A DNA stretch of 64,000 nt from a virus: IMG/VR virus record IMGVR_UViG_3300030419_007010, positions 97,728 through 161,727 of that record; one strand, 5' to 3'. This document shows, piece after piece, positions 9,338-18,414 of the stretch; within the stretch, counting starts at the first letter, position 1, and each line of letters starts with the position of its first letter. The notes below the pieces were generated by a model, which saw only the letters and a list, made by a program, of their open reading frames with translations, had not been told where the DNA came from and ran no database searches. The position numbers and the translations under genes were made by a program.

Positions 9338-10030
9338 TTATTTTTTAATTTTTTCTAGTTTTGCATTTGGGTGTTTCTTTCTAAACTCTTCCTTAAGCTG
9401 TTCTATTTTATCGACAGGCTTCTCTAATAACCAAATGTCTTCTTCTGTATGTATATCATGTAATTCACAGACGACAACACCGCAGTTTGTACTTAAATCT
9501 TTTTGCATCACATAATCGGCCTTAAAAATACGAAAAGCTGCATTTTGCATTAGGTTAGAATCAACACTAAAAACTTCATCTCTCTCGTGTTTCTTAAAAA
9601 CCTCTATAGCATTATCCAAGTGTTCTGCTTTAATTTGCGGAGAATTTGCTTGCAGTGATATAAAAATCTCTGGTTTCTTTTGATTTTTGTTTATGTGCTT
9701 TGCTGCAGCACGAATAGCAACTTGTTTATAGACATGATCTTTTGCTAATCGTTTACTTCTCATGTGAACTTTGGCACCAAAACTTTTAGCAACTTCTGCT
9801 ATCTCTTTTGACTCTGTGCTCACCCAGGGCTCAATATCATGCTTTGATTCTTTACATGCCTTTATCGCCCAATAAAGCATCGGCTTGCCCCAAACTGGAT
9901 GTATATTTTTGTTTTTAAGCCGTTTGCTGCCGCCTCTAGCTGGTATTATAGCTACAATTTTCGGACCTTCTATCAGATTCTTCTCTCCTATGAAGTTGAG
10001 ATATTTTCCTATTAAAAAGCTTTCAGTCAT
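9338..10030 (-). CDS. acylneuraminate (nonulosonate) cytidylyltransferase
   Basis: 230 residues, full length for the NeuA/PseF/LegF family. After a 25-residue N-terminal extension comes VAIIPARGGSKRLKNKNI, the CTP-binding loop, followed by GKPMLYWAIKAC, STESKEIAEVA and SLQANSPQIKAEHLDNAI. It activates nonulosonic acids as CMP-sugars. With the NeuB-like gene at 7277 it forms the core of a nonulosonate pathway. A 2-epimerase/hydrolase (NeuC, PseG or LegG) is not evident, so which nonulosonate is made is open. Confidence 0.9.
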   Translation of the reverse strand: MTESFLIGKYLNFIGEKNLIEGPKIVAIIPARGGSKRLKNKNIHPVWGKPMLYWAIKACKESKHDIEPWVSTESKEIAEVAKSFGAKVHMRSKRLAKDHVYKQVAIRAAAKHINKNQKKPEIFISLQANSPQIKAEHLDNAIEVFKKHERDEVFSVDSNLMQNAAFRIFKADYVMQKDLSTNCGVVVCELHDIHTEEDIWLLEKPVDKIEQLKEEFRKKHPNAKLEKIKK

Positions 10031-11015
10031 TTTTTAACACATAATCCAGTATTCTTTGTGAAGAATTAAAATTAAACAAGTACTTTTCAATCGCTTCATC
10101 AAATTGAAAAGCCTCCACTTGTACTATATCATCTATATAATTGGCAATTTTATTATATTCTACTTCTCCCTTAATGTCAATACAATAATCTTCTTTATAA
10201 AGAAAATCTAATATTTGGTTAAAGGGTTTAATATTAAAATTAATAATTGGTGTCCTCATCATCACAGCTTCTTTTATACTAGTCGAATCGAAATTGACAA
10301 CGAAATCTGCTATATGCATCAGCTCCATCGAATCATGAGGGAACCATGAGAAATCTACAAAATGATAGTCCCCGCATATCTCTTTTTGTGAAAACGGATC
10401 CTTTCCGCGAGTTTTTGTTATGATATCGTAGCCAGATTCTCGTAAAGTGTCATACAATGCACCAAAATCTATTTTGCCTATATCGCGGGTTCTAGGTAAC
10501 ACAACAAAAGCTTTTTTACCAGAAGGATTAATATTATATTTTTTATATATTTCGTTACTATCATAAGCGATATCATATTTGGGCGATCCTAAATAGAGAT
10601 TTTTTTGTGATTTTTTATCATAATGGTCTGCTATAAATTTACTTGGAAAAATTACATAATCTACCGAGTCAATATATTTCTCGTAAATCCCAGCAACAGA
10701 AAAGTCAGTCATATAAGTTAAAGAAATTTTCTTATGATTATGATCAAGGAGTTCTATAAGATCTCCTTCAATTAGAAAAAATACACCAGGATATTTTTTG
10801 GCTTCATTAGCTTGAAAAATATCAAAATTATGTAGATTTGACAACTCTTGGAGATGTTTATAATTTTTTTCTATTAGTGGAGAATTATATTTACCGCTTG
10901 AAGAAACAAAATATCTAGATTTTATATTCCTTTTATTTGCTTCAATAGTTAATGGAATAAAATATCGCAAGGATGTCATTCCATTTGTAATAAAATTTAT
11001 AAATTTTTCAGCCAT
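10023..11015 (-). CDS. putative GT-B glycosyltransferase or glycerophosphotransferase-like protein
   Basis: 330 residues. No clean family signature, but the layout is GT-B-like: an N-terminal part with SVDYVIFPSKFIADHY and a C-terminal donor-binding part with KKAFVVLPRTRD, FPHDSMELMHIADFVVNFDSTSIKEAVMMRTPIINF. The last segment resembles the donor site of CDP-glycerol glycerophosphotransferases and polysialyltransferase-like proteins, where a D-S/T-S-x-xEA pattern is common. It follows the CMP-sugar synthetase (8-nt overlap), so transfer of the nonulosonate is a reasonable guess. Confidence 0.6.
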   Translation of the reverse strand: MAEKFINFITNGMTSLRYFIPLTIEANKRNIKSRYFVSSSGKYNSPLIEKNYKHLQELSNLHNFDIFQANEAKKYPGVFFLIEGDLIELLDHNHKKISLTYMTDFSVAGIYEKYIDSVDYVIFPSKFIADHYDKKSQKNLYLGSPKYDIAYDSNEIYKKYNINPSGKKAFVVLPRTRDIGKIDFGALYDTLRESGYDIITKTRGKDPFSQKEICGDYHFVDFSWFPHDSMELMHIADFVVNFDSTSIKEAVMMRTPIINFNIKPFNQILDFLYKEDYCIDIKGEVEYNKIANYIDDIVQVEAFQFDEAIEKYLFNFNSSQRILDYVLKND

Positions 11016-11803
11016 TCATTAACTCGCTTCTTCCACAAGATAGTTTCAGGATTTGATGTAAAATCTCTAAGAAGCCCTCTTCCTAAATGAGAGAAGACTG
11101 GTACGCCGTCGAGATGATGTTCTTCTCCTCTCATATCTTCAGTCATAAACTTAATCTTTGATTTATCTATTCTGGGACTTATCAATGGTAGGCCAATCCC
11201 AGAATATTCAGACTCATGTAAGCTAGTTGGTATTTTACAAGAGGTATCTAAAAATATCTCGTCCCCAGGGGATCGGCCATAAATCTTACAATTATCTTCT
11301 GTAATTGAGATATGACAGTTTTCTGGTTTCCAACACAGTCCTGTTTCCTTAAGCTTGTCCACTAGAAAAAGGGCCATAATACAGTTTGGATTATTCATAA
11401 ATTTATTTTGATCCACACCATACTCAGTGCCAACTATTATTGTCTTCTCATCTAACAAAGATATTAATTTTTCATCCCACCCTTTACACAAAAACGCAGT
11501 GTCACAATCTAACATCATGCCGTATTTTGAATTCATTTCATCAAATATAGAATTTAAACATGTACCATGGCCAGTTCCAGTTCCTGCGCCAAATGTTAAA
11601 TTATCAAGAATAACAAACTTTTTTTTATGCTTCGTATCGATATTATCCAAAAAAGTAATATCTACTCCGGCTTGATTTATCCCAAAAATAAATTCAATAT
11701 CATAATTTCCACTAGCCGTTCTCTCTATAGAAGAAATTAAAAACTCAACAAATAACTCTGAGTTTCGGCCACACGGGATCCCAATTTGTAAAAGTTCTTT
11801 CAT
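10997..11803 (-). CDS. putative GT-A fold glycosyltransferase
   Basis: 268 residues, weakly recognisable. It begins LLQIGIPCGRNSELFVEFLISSIERT, like a GT2 start, and has a probable metal/donor site KYGMMLDCDTAFLCKGWDEKL (DxD with a following GWD). A GTGTGHGTCLN stretch precedes it. It overlaps the next gene by 19 nt. The match to GT2 is by pattern only, and the region with four Gly-Thr repeats is unusual. Confidence 0.55.
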   Translation of the reverse strand: MKELLQIGIPCGRNSELFVEFLISSIERTASGNYDIEFIFGINQAGVDITFLDNIDTKHKKKFVILDNLTFGAGTGTGHGTCLNSIFDEMNSKYGMMLDCDTAFLCKGWDEKLISLLDEKTIIVGTEYGVDQNKFMNNPNCIMALFLVDKLKETGLCWKPENCHISITEDNCKIYGRSPGDEIFLDTSCKIPTSLHESEYSGIGLPLISPRIDKSKIKFMTEDMRGEEHHLDGVPVFSHLGRGLLRDFTSNPETILWKKRVNEWLKNL

Positions 11804-11816
11804 TAATTTTCCTCAA

Positions 11817-12905
11817 TTAATATGCATTAACCACATTAACAATCTTTTCTCTATCCTCGCTAGAAAGCCACCATCCAACAGGTATATTCATAAGCTTACT
11901 TTCAAATTCTTCAAGTCCTTTTAAGCTGTTATCTTTATACTTTTTGAAAACGCTATAGAAATCATTTCTCTTGTGGACAACATCCGTTGCAATACCATTA
12001 TCAAACATATATTTTTTAAATCTTTCGCGATCTTCTACAAGAACAGAATATATCCAGTACGAACTCTCGCTTTTAGATGATTGAGTAAGCTTTTTAACTT
12101 TCTTATTTGAAATATTTTGGTCAAAGAATTTACCATTAGAAATATGGCTATTGATAATAAAATCTACATATTTTAATTGTTCCAAACCTATTACTGCATT
12201 AATATTATTCATGTGCATTTTATATCCACATTCTGTAATATCTTGTTCCCATCTAGATCCGCCGGTAAACTTTCTATCTAGCCCAAACCATCTCAACTTC
12301 CTAACTCTTTCGTTGTCCGATTCTTTTAAACACGCAATTGCGCCGCCGTCGACGGTTGTCATATGTTTGATGGCTTGAAAAGAAAAGCAGACAAAATCAC
12401 TATGTGAACCTATTTTTTTATTATTATAGCTAGCACCTAAAGCATGCGCTGCGTCTTCAACTACTTTTATATTATTTTCTTTGGCTATAGAAGATATAGA
12501 ATCTATATCAAACGGTTGGCCGGCCCAGTGGACACCAACTATTAATTTTGTTTTTGAAGTAATTTTCTTTTTAACGCTTTCCGGATCTATATTTCCGGTA
12601 GCAGGGTCTATATCCGCAAAAACTAATTTAGCACCAGTTTGAAACAGAGGCTCGTTTGTAGCCATACAAGTCATAGCTGTTGTAATCACTTCATCTTCAG
12701 GTTTTAGATCGCAGGTATGATATGCCAAAGTTAAAGCAGAAGTACAGCTATTAACTAGAGATGTATTATTATTCTCAATATAAGAAGAAAACTCTGTTTC
12801 GAACTTATCAGAATATTCTCCCTCGGTTATAAATCCTGTTTTAAAAACCTCTTCTATTTTATACCCTATGTTGTCTGGGCAATGAACTTTAAAAAGTGGT
12901 ATCAT
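11817..12905 (-). CDS. DegT/DnrJ/EryC1 sugar aminotransferase
   Basis: 362 residues from the ATG at 12905, which forms an ATGA overlap with the upstream stop and follows an AGAGGA SD. A 12-residue longer start exists but would cover the upstream gene. Fold-type I PLP enzyme: SLVNSCTSALTLAY, VIGVHWAGQPFD-like VGVHWAGQP, VVEDAAHALGASY and the Schiff-base lysine in CFSFQAIKHMTTVDGG (about residue 180). The family transaminates 3- or 4-keto sugars. Its partner is the adjacent RmlB-like dehydratase; product formylation by the enzyme at 5909 would fit a Qui4NFo- or Qui3NFo-type sugar. Confidence 0.92.
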   Translation of the reverse strand: MIPLFKVHCPDNIGYKIEEVFKTGFITEGEYSDKFETEFSSYIENNNTSLVNSCTSALTLAYHTCDLKPEDEVITTAMTCMATNEPLFQTGAKLVFADIDPATGNIDPESVKKKITSKTKLIVGVHWAGQPFDIDSISSIAKENNIKVVEDAAHALGASYNNKKIGSHSDFVCFSFQAIKHMTTVDGGAIACLKESDNERVRKLRWFGLDRKFTGGSRWEQDITECGYKMHMNNINAVIGLEQLKYVDFIINSHISNGKFFDQNISNKKVKKLTQSSKSESSYWIYSVLVEDRERFKKYMFDNGIATDVVHKRNDFYSVFKKYKDNSLKGLEEFESKLMNIPVGWWLSSEDREKIVNVVNAY

Positions 12906-13915
12906 TCTTCCTCTAACCATTCTGGATTTTGGACAGTCCACTCAACCGTGGTTTTCAACGAGTCTTCAAAATTAATAGGTAATTCCCAGCCTAACGAACT
13001 CATCTTTTCCCCGCATAAAGAATATCTAAGATCGTGCCCAGGCCGGGAACTATGAAAATCTACCATTTCATAGTTTAAAGGTTTGCCTATTACATCTGCA
13101 ATATAGCTAGCTAATTGTAGATTATCTACTTCTTTTTCTCCAACAATATTGTATTTCTCTCCAATTTCTCCCTTCTCTAGAAGAAAAAGAATAGCTGCAG
13201 CTATATTTCTAGCATGAATATAAAATCTACTTCCAGCTCGTTTCTTGTCCGGATAGGAATGAATATAAACTTTATTGCCATTCAATACATTTTTAATTGT
13301 TTTAGGAATAAATTTTTCTACATGTTGCCTTCCACCAAAAGCATTCATTACATTTATACTCATTAGTGGTATCTTATACGTGTTTTCATAAGCAATACAA
13401 ATATTTTCAGCGGCCGATTTACTAGCTGAATACGGATTAGTTGGCTTATGTCTATCCCATTCTTTATAAGCAAGATTATCCGGAGCGGAGCCGTAAACTT
13501 CGTCAGTACTAAAATAAAAGAACATTTCCAAATCTTTTAGTTCTCTAGCATATTCTAGCATCTCAACGGTACCGTCAATGTTGTTATGAAAGAACTTACG
13601 AGGTTCTGAAATACTATTGTCCACATGAGATTCTGCAGCCATATGAATAATAAGATTAACATCCTCTCCGATTTCTTTTTTGAGGCCTACAGTAATTGGT
13701 AAGGTAATATCAACAGGAAATACCTTCACTCGTGGATGAGGATAAGACCCGTTAGACTTTAGTCTCTCTAAACCGTAGCTCGCATAGCTAAGTTTATCTA
13801 AAATAATAATATCCCAGTTGGTTTTTCGCAAGAAATGTTCTACAACATGATGTCCTATAAATCCTGCACCGCCGGTAATTACTACTTTTTTCTTATCATA
13901 ATTATATGTTTTCAT
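12902..13915 (-). CDS. dTDP-glucose 4,6-dehydratase-like (RmlB family)
   Basis: 337 residues, extended SDR fold. The NAD loop is VVITGGAGFIGHHVVEHFL, followed by IILDKLSYAS, MAAESHVDNSI, FFYFSTDEVYGSAP with the TDE catalytic triad of RmlB, and NPYSASKSAAEN with the YxxxK pair. It converts an NDP-hexose to the 4-keto-6-deoxy sugar. The thymidylyltransferase RmlA is not in the window, so the NDP-sugar presumably comes from the host or from genes outside. Translationally coupled to the aminotransferase. Confidence 0.9.
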   Translation of the reverse strand: MKTYNYDKKKVVITGGAGFIGHHVVEHFLRKTNWDIIILDKLSYASYGLERLKSNGSYPHPRVKVFPVDITLPITVGLKKEIGEDVNLIIHMAAESHVDNSISEPRKFFHNNIDGTVEMLEYARELKDLEMFFYFSTDEVYGSAPDNLAYKEWDRHKPTNPYSASKSAAENICIAYENTYKIPLMSINVMNAFGGRQHVEKFIPKTIKNVLNGNKVYIHSYPDKKRAGSRFYIHARNIAAAILFLLEKGEIGEKYNIVGEKEVDNLQLASYIADVIGKPLNYEMVDFHSSRPGHDLRYSLCGEKMSSLGWELPINFEDSLKTTVEWTVQNPEWLEEE

Positions 13916-14520
13916 TCTTTCCTCTTTTTAGCCACAATCAAAATGTACAATTGCGGTAAGTCTTCCCATAAGGTTCTTATACTATAAAGTATATCAAAGT
14001 TTTTGTTAATTGATTTTAGTTCCAATACGTTAGGAACTTCCTGCATAATAGCTTTGTATACGTCGTGGTAGCCAAACTTTTTTACTCTATCACAAAAGAT
14101 CTTGTATTGTTCGTTTTCTAGGAAAGAATCATCCCAAACAGCTGACCAGAGAAAATTATCGTCTTTATACGCGTATTCTTGCTCTCCGTCTTTAACCCAG
14201 CCTATCTTATAGTTTTTAAATCTCCAGTGATCGCCGAGTCCCCAATCAGCATATAATATTCCATCATCATTTAAATGCTCATGACATTTTCTTATAAACT
14301 GTTCAGGATCTCTAGCAAAATAAGGGCACCTCAAAGATATGATTGTGTCATAAGTACCGTCTAAAGACCAATCATCATTTATATCCCAATTGCCGATTTG
14401 TAAATCGTACAAATCTCCTGGAAAAACATTATTGTTTTGGAACCCTAATAGAGCTACTCTTCCCTTTGGCACAATCGTTTGTCTGTACCAAGGATTTAAT
14501 ATCCCGTCTGATTTACCCAT
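13912..14520 (-). CDS. methyltransferase-like protein
   Basis: 202 residues. Weak Rossmann methyltransferase pattern: RVALLGFQNNNVFPGDLYDLQ in place of motif I, GTYDTIISLRCPYFARDPEQFIRKCHEHLNDDGILYADWG as the motif III/post-III region typical of class I enzymes. The glycine-rich motif I is degenerate, so activity is uncertain. Overlaps the dehydratase gene by 4 nt and starts the downstream sub-string after a 45-nt gap. Confidence 0.55.
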   Translation of the reverse strand: MGKSDGILNPWYRQTIVPKGRVALLGFQNNNVFPGDLYDLQIGNWDINDDWSLDGTYDTIISLRCPYFARDPEQFIRKCHEHLNDDGILYADWGLGDHWRFKNYKIGWVKDGEQEYAYKDDNFLWSAVWDDSFLENEQYKIFCDRVKKFGYHDVYKAIMQEVPNVLELKSINKNFDILYSIRTLWEDLPQLYILIVAKKRKE

Positions 14521-14565
14521 TACCTCTTCTCAAACTCAACTATTAAATGCAATTGCTTAATTATA

Positions 14566-15054
14566 TTATTCTTTTTTCATTTTAATAGAAAACACTTTTT
14601 TGCCATTTCTTTCTATCATATTTTTTTCAATTTCATAAAAACCTAGGTTTTTGTAGAGGTTTATTGCCCGGTGATTAAATTCTAAAACTTCCAAAAGAAT
14701 ATTTTCATAATTTAGTTTTTCTAATTCTTTTAAAACACTCTTGTAAGCTTTCATCGCGTAACCCTTACCTCTGTAATTTTTGTTAATGTCGGCGCCGATG
14801 TAAAGTGAGTCTTTAGTTACGTTGCTAAATCTAAAATACCCGATTTTTTCTTTATTTTTTTCAATTATAAAATGAAAAGTAGATTGATTTAAATCAAACC
14901 ATCTTCTACACTCTTCAATTGTATGTGTAGATATATCGTGTAACCATTTAGAAACTTCATTTCTTGTTTTATTAAAAAAATCCAGGTCTTCGTATTTCAT
15001 TTTGTAAAAATTAAAATCTTTGCATTTAAAGTCTTTTAGTCTTATCTCGTTCAT
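14566..15054 (-). CDS. GNAT acetyltransferase (RimJ/RimL or PseH type)
   Basis: 162 residues. The acetyl-CoA pyrophosphate loop reads NYRGKGYAMKAYKSV and is followed by LEVLEFNHRAINLYKNLGFYEI, the typical GNAT C-terminal motif. In nonulosonate clusters such an enzyme (PseH, WecD) N-acetylates an amino sugar, and the aminotransferase at 11817 could supply the substrate. Short gaps on both sides (45 and 31 nt) suggest a separately translated gene in the same transcript. Confidence 0.87.
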   Translation of the reverse strand: MNEIRLKDFKCKDFNFYKMKYEDLDFFNKTRNEVSKWLHDISTHTIEECRRWFDLNQSTFHFIIEKNKEKIGYFRFSNVTKDSLYIGADINKNYRGKGYAMKAYKSVLKELEKLNYENILLEVLEFNHRAINLYKNLGFYEIEKNMIERNGKKVFSIKMKKE

Positions 15055-15085
15055 ATATTATATACATAGAATCCGGAATCGCCCA

Positions 15086-15784
15086 TTAGATTAAATCCTC
15101 CATAAAACAGAATTCTATGTTATCAATATTATCCTCTAAGAAAGATTCAAGCTTTTCTTTGTGTTTAATATTCAAATAATTACGATCCCACTCGCATGCG
15201 TGATAAACAATTTCTGTTTTTTCAAATAAATTTAATGGTTTGAGAGGAGGATTAACATTATAATAAACTACGTTATCAATCTGCTTATCATATCCCTGAT
15301 ATATATCATCTTCAGTTAGGGCTAACACCTCTATTCCAGAAGCTTTTGCAGCGCGCAAAGCATCCGGAGACATCTTCCAGGCAGGAGGTCTAAACACGGG
15401 CTTAAATAGCTCTGAGAGGTTAGCAGCGTCAGCAACTTTATACATCTCTTCAAATAGTTTCATTGCCTGTTCATAATTTAAATTCTTGAATTCATCATTA
15501 TTTGAGACACCTGGAATTCCATGAAGATACCCGTGATATCCAATTTCAAAATTTTCCTTCGGAAGTGCTTTTAAGAGTTCGCAAAATTCAGGAAAAATAT
15601 CCAACCTTAATGGACCCTTTGTTGATGTTGGTCCCACTGTCCTCCAATAAGAAATAGGAACAAATAACGTGAACTTTATATCTGGAAAAATAATCATTAA
15701 TTCAAAACATCTTTCCAAAACATTTGCTGATGAATGGGGATGTGGTGAAACGTCGTCGATGCTTATATTTACTTTATATTGCAT
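15086..15784 (-). CDS. polysaccharide deacetylase-like protein (NodB fold)
   Basis: 232 residues. Metal-binding pattern of the NodB/DUF2334 group: NISIDDVSPH at the N-terminus (Asp-Asp), EIGYHGYLHG (HxxxH) and FRPPAWKMSPDALRAAKASGI, the conserved RxPxW block. These enzymes N- or O-deacetylate polysaccharides and related substrates. It overlaps the downstream glycosyltransferase by 16 nt. Function within the glycan pathway is inferred. Confidence 0.8.
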   Translation of the reverse strand: MQYKVNISIDDVSPHPHSSANVLERCFELMIIFPDIKFTLFVPISYWRTVGPTSTKGPLRLDIFPEFCELLKALPKENFEIGYHGYLHGIPGVSNNDEFKNLNYEQAMKLFEEMYKVADAANLSELFKPVFRPPAWKMSPDALRAAKASGIEVLALTEDDIYQGYDKQIDNVVYYNVNPPLKPLNLFEKTEIVYHACEWDRNYLNIKHKEKLESFLEDNIDNIEFCFMEDLI

Positions 15785-16680
15785 ATTATCTCTACGTATT
15801 TATCAACAACTTTGTCGATAGCATCATCATATTGTAAAGCTTTGTTTTTATAAAAATCATAATTTTCACACACGGCTTCGATAGAAGCTATCATATCAGC
15901 TGGATTGTCAAAACTTAAACCATACTTATTACAATAATTGTCAACGCTTCCGCCGTTTTTATGATATACAACGGGTAATCCAGCAGCCAGCCCCTCTAAC
16001 ACATGATTAGCTCCAGCTTCCTCCTCTGAAGCTGTAAAATATACACTATTTTCTGATAATATTTTTGCTATTTTGTCGTTATCGCCAGTTGCTTCAATAT
16101 ACCTAGTATTAGTAAAGCCTATGTTATTTGGTAATCTTCCAATATATGTAAATGAGTACTTATTGTTTGCGCCAACATACTGATCTAAAAGCTTATAAAA
16201 ATGAAATCCTTTTTTAGGATTTGTAGACCAATGATGTGTAATAATATTATAAGATTGACTATCGTTGTTTCTATATTTATAGAATTCTTTTAAAGGAGCA
16301 TTGTGAATGATCTCACAGTTATCCTTAGAAAATTCTATTTTTTGTTTTGACCACTCACTAGGAAATATTAAAAAATCAGATATATTACTAGTTTTCTTTA
16401 CTAAATCAAATAACTCTGGTTTTCCATGTGTGCCAACATCTCCAATTCTTTGAATAATTTTAGACTTAAACAAGATTCTATGATTTAAAAAATGTTGATA
16501 CCATTCGCCATGTTGGTTGGGTCGCGGGTCCTGACAATATATTACATCAATATCTTCGTCAAATAACCTATAAACAACCTCATGCCCTAAATCTTTTAAT
16601 CTATCGGACAAGTTACAAATTATCTTATTACCACCGCCCCACGGACCAGTAACCGGCTCTCTATTAATATAGATTTTCAT
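15769..16680 (-). CDS. glycosyltransferase family 4 (GT-B)
   Basis: 303 residues. It begins INREPVTGPWGGGNKIICNL, resembling the N-terminal acceptor domain of GT4. The donor domain has HHWSTNPKKGFHFYKLL, YIGRLPNN, and the ExxxxxxxE region FTASEEEAGANHVLEGLAAGLPVVY. Coupled to both neighbours by 16- and 17-nt overlaps. Donor unknown. Confidence 0.85.
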   Translation of the reverse strand: MKIYINREPVTGPWGGGNKIICNLSDRLKDLGHEVVYRLFDEDIDVIYCQDPRPNQHGEWYQHFLNHRILFKSKIIQRIGDVGTHGKPELFDLVKKTSNISDFLIFPSEWSKQKIEFSKDNCEIIHNAPLKEFYKYRNNDSQSYNIITHHWSTNPKKGFHFYKLLDQYVGANNKYSFTYIGRLPNNIGFTNTRYIEATGDNDKIAKILSENSVYFTASEEEAGANHVLEGLAAGLPVVYHKNGGSVDNYCNKYGLSFDNPADMIASIEAVCENYDFYKNKALQYDDAIDKVVDKYVEIICNIK

Positions 16681-17623
16681 CTTTGTACCATTTTATACAT
16701 TTTAGTATTCCATCAGATAACGATACATATTTGTGTTCTGGTATGTATGTCTTCAGCAAAGATAAATCTGGCTGTCGTCTTAGTGTGTCAAAATCACGAG
16801 AAGGAAGGTGAACTGGCGTAAACTCTTTTTCTTGGTTACTCAAATCGTGTATAGTTTTTGCTAAATCAATCATACTAATGAGGTTGTCATTACCTAGATT
16901 TACCACCTCGTTGGTGGCTAGATCTGCCAGCTTAACCGTTAAATCAACATGATCATCTATATAACAGAAACACCGAGTTTGTAAGCCATCTCCTATTATA
17001 GTAAAGTCTTCAGAATTATTAACTTTTCTTATAAATTCAGGTATTACTTGACCATACTCGGTATTATCCATCCTAGTACCGTAAGTATTAAAAATTCTTA
17101 ATATTAAGAAATCTAGATTATTCTGCTTCGCGAACATCTTAACATAAAAATCTCCAATTACTTTAGAAGACGAATAGCTGTCTCGATCTGTAAAGATATT
17201 TAATAGTATATGTTCTCTTTCTGAAGTAGGTAAAGGAGGGTTATTACCATAAGCTTCTGAAGTCGACGCATAAACAATTTTCTTAATACTTGAGCCTTTT
17301 ATGGCCTGCAGCATATTTTGTGTTATTAAGATGTTGTTGTTAAAAACATCGTGCGGGATATCATAAAAATACTTCGTGCCATTAATAGCCGCATAATGAT
17401 ACAGGATATCCGGATTATGTCGAGCAACTATTTGTTTTATCTGCTCGACATTCTCTGTTAAGTCTAATTCATAAAAAGAAAAATTATCATGATTTGGTAA
17501 ATTCTCTTTCTTTCCGCGAAAAAAGTTATCAATTCCAATAACTTTATAGCCAATAGATAACAACTTATCAGTTAAGTGGCTTCCTATAAAACCAGCAGCA
17601 CCTGTTACTAAAGCAGTTTTCAT
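16664..17623 (-). CDS. NAD-dependent nucleotide-sugar epimerase/dehydratase
   Basis: 319 residues, extended SDR. ALVTGAAGFIGSHLTDKLL is the NAD loop, followed by YHYAAINGTKYF, IVYASTSEAYGNNP, DSYSSSKVIGDFYVKMF (YxxxK) and LRIFNTYGTRMD. This resembles UDP-glucuronate decarboxylases and UDP-glucose 4-epimerases. Together with the neighbouring dehydrogenase relative, a UDP-xylose or uronic-acid route is possible. It overlaps the dehydrogenase gene by one base (TAATG). Confidence 0.88.
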   Translation of the reverse strand: MKTALVTGAAGFIGSHLTDKLLSIGYKVIGIDNFFRGKKENLPNHDNFSFYELDLTENVEQIKQIVARHNPDILYHYAAINGTKYFYDIPHDVFNNNILITQNMLQAIKGSSIKKIVYASTSEAYGNNPPLPTSEREHILLNIFTDRDSYSSSKVIGDFYVKMFAKQNNLDFLILRIFNTYGTRMDNTEYGQVIPEFIRKVNNSEDFTIIGDGLQTRCFCYIDDHVDLTVKLADLATNEVVNLGNDNLISMIDLAKTIHDLSNQEKEFTPVHLPSRDFDTLRRQPDLSLLKTYIPEHKYVSLSDGILKCIKWYKDENLY

Positions 17624-18414
17624 TATTCATCTCTCATACCATCAAAAACAGTAATCTTATATTTTGAATTTTCTTTTAATAAACAATCAAAAAACTCAAC
17701 GTTAGTATTCTTTGCTAAAAATGCCATGGCTCTAGTATCTTTAGGAAGACACATACCACCGAAACCACGTAGATCAGAATTACAATCTAAATATTTTCCG
17801 TTTATTTGATTTCTAAGAGTCATAGTATTTTTAATTTTTGTATAATCAGCGTCTTGTTTTTCACACAACTCATAGAAACTATTAGCAAAAGTAACCAAAG
17901 TTGCGTTATAAACATTATTATAATATTTACAAAATTCTGCTTCTGTTACCGAAAGCTTTACAAAATTTTCAGGCAAAGAACCGTGAGCTTTTTTAATCAA
18001 TTCATAATTTGAATCTGTATTTGCTCCTATTACACAAAGATCATGGTTATTAACAAAATCCTCATACGCACATCGTTCTCTTAAAAATTCTGGAACAAAA
18101 CAAATATTCTTATTTTTAAATCTTTCTTGGAGCTTTTTAGTAGTTCCAGGAGCTACTGTAGACTTAATACAAATTAAACCTGAGTAGTTAAGCTCTAGTA
18201 GATGAGAAATTACCTCTTCTACAATGCTAGTGTCGCACTCTCCTGTCTCTTTTGACGGTGTAGGTACACATAAAAAACATATTTCAGTATGTAATACATC
18301 CTCGATCTTTGTGTCCATCCTAATATCATGTGCTATTACTTCATGTTTCAGATCTAACAAGCCCTTATATACAGCTTCACCTACTACTCCTACTCCGATG
18401 ACTCCTATCTTCAT
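17623..18414 (-). CDS. short UDP-glucose/GDP-mannose dehydrogenase family protein
   Basis: 263 residues against about 390-440 for the family. It has the NAD loop KIGVIGVGVVGEAVYKGLL, FLCVPTPSKETGECD, IKSTVAPGTT, FVPEFLRERCA and the catalytic cysteine in GFGGMCLPKDTRAMAF, which then lies close to the C-terminus. The C-terminal UDP-binding domain is missing, so it may act as a subunit, bind another substrate or be inactive. The window-edge gene at 1-437 is a second family member. Confidence 0.8.
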   Translation of the reverse strand: MKIGVIGVGVVGEAVYKGLLDLKHEVIAHDIRMDTKIEDVLHTEICFLCVPTPSKETGECDTSIVEEVISHLLELNYSGLICIKSTVAPGTTKKLQERFKNKNICFVPEFLRERCAYEDFVNNHDLCVIGANTDSNYELIKKAHGSLPENFVKLSVTEAEFCKYYNNVYNATLVTFANSFYELCEKQDADYTKIKNTMTLRNQINGKYLDCNSDLRGFGGMCLPKDTRAMAFLAKNTNVEFFDCLLKENSKYKITVFDGMRDE

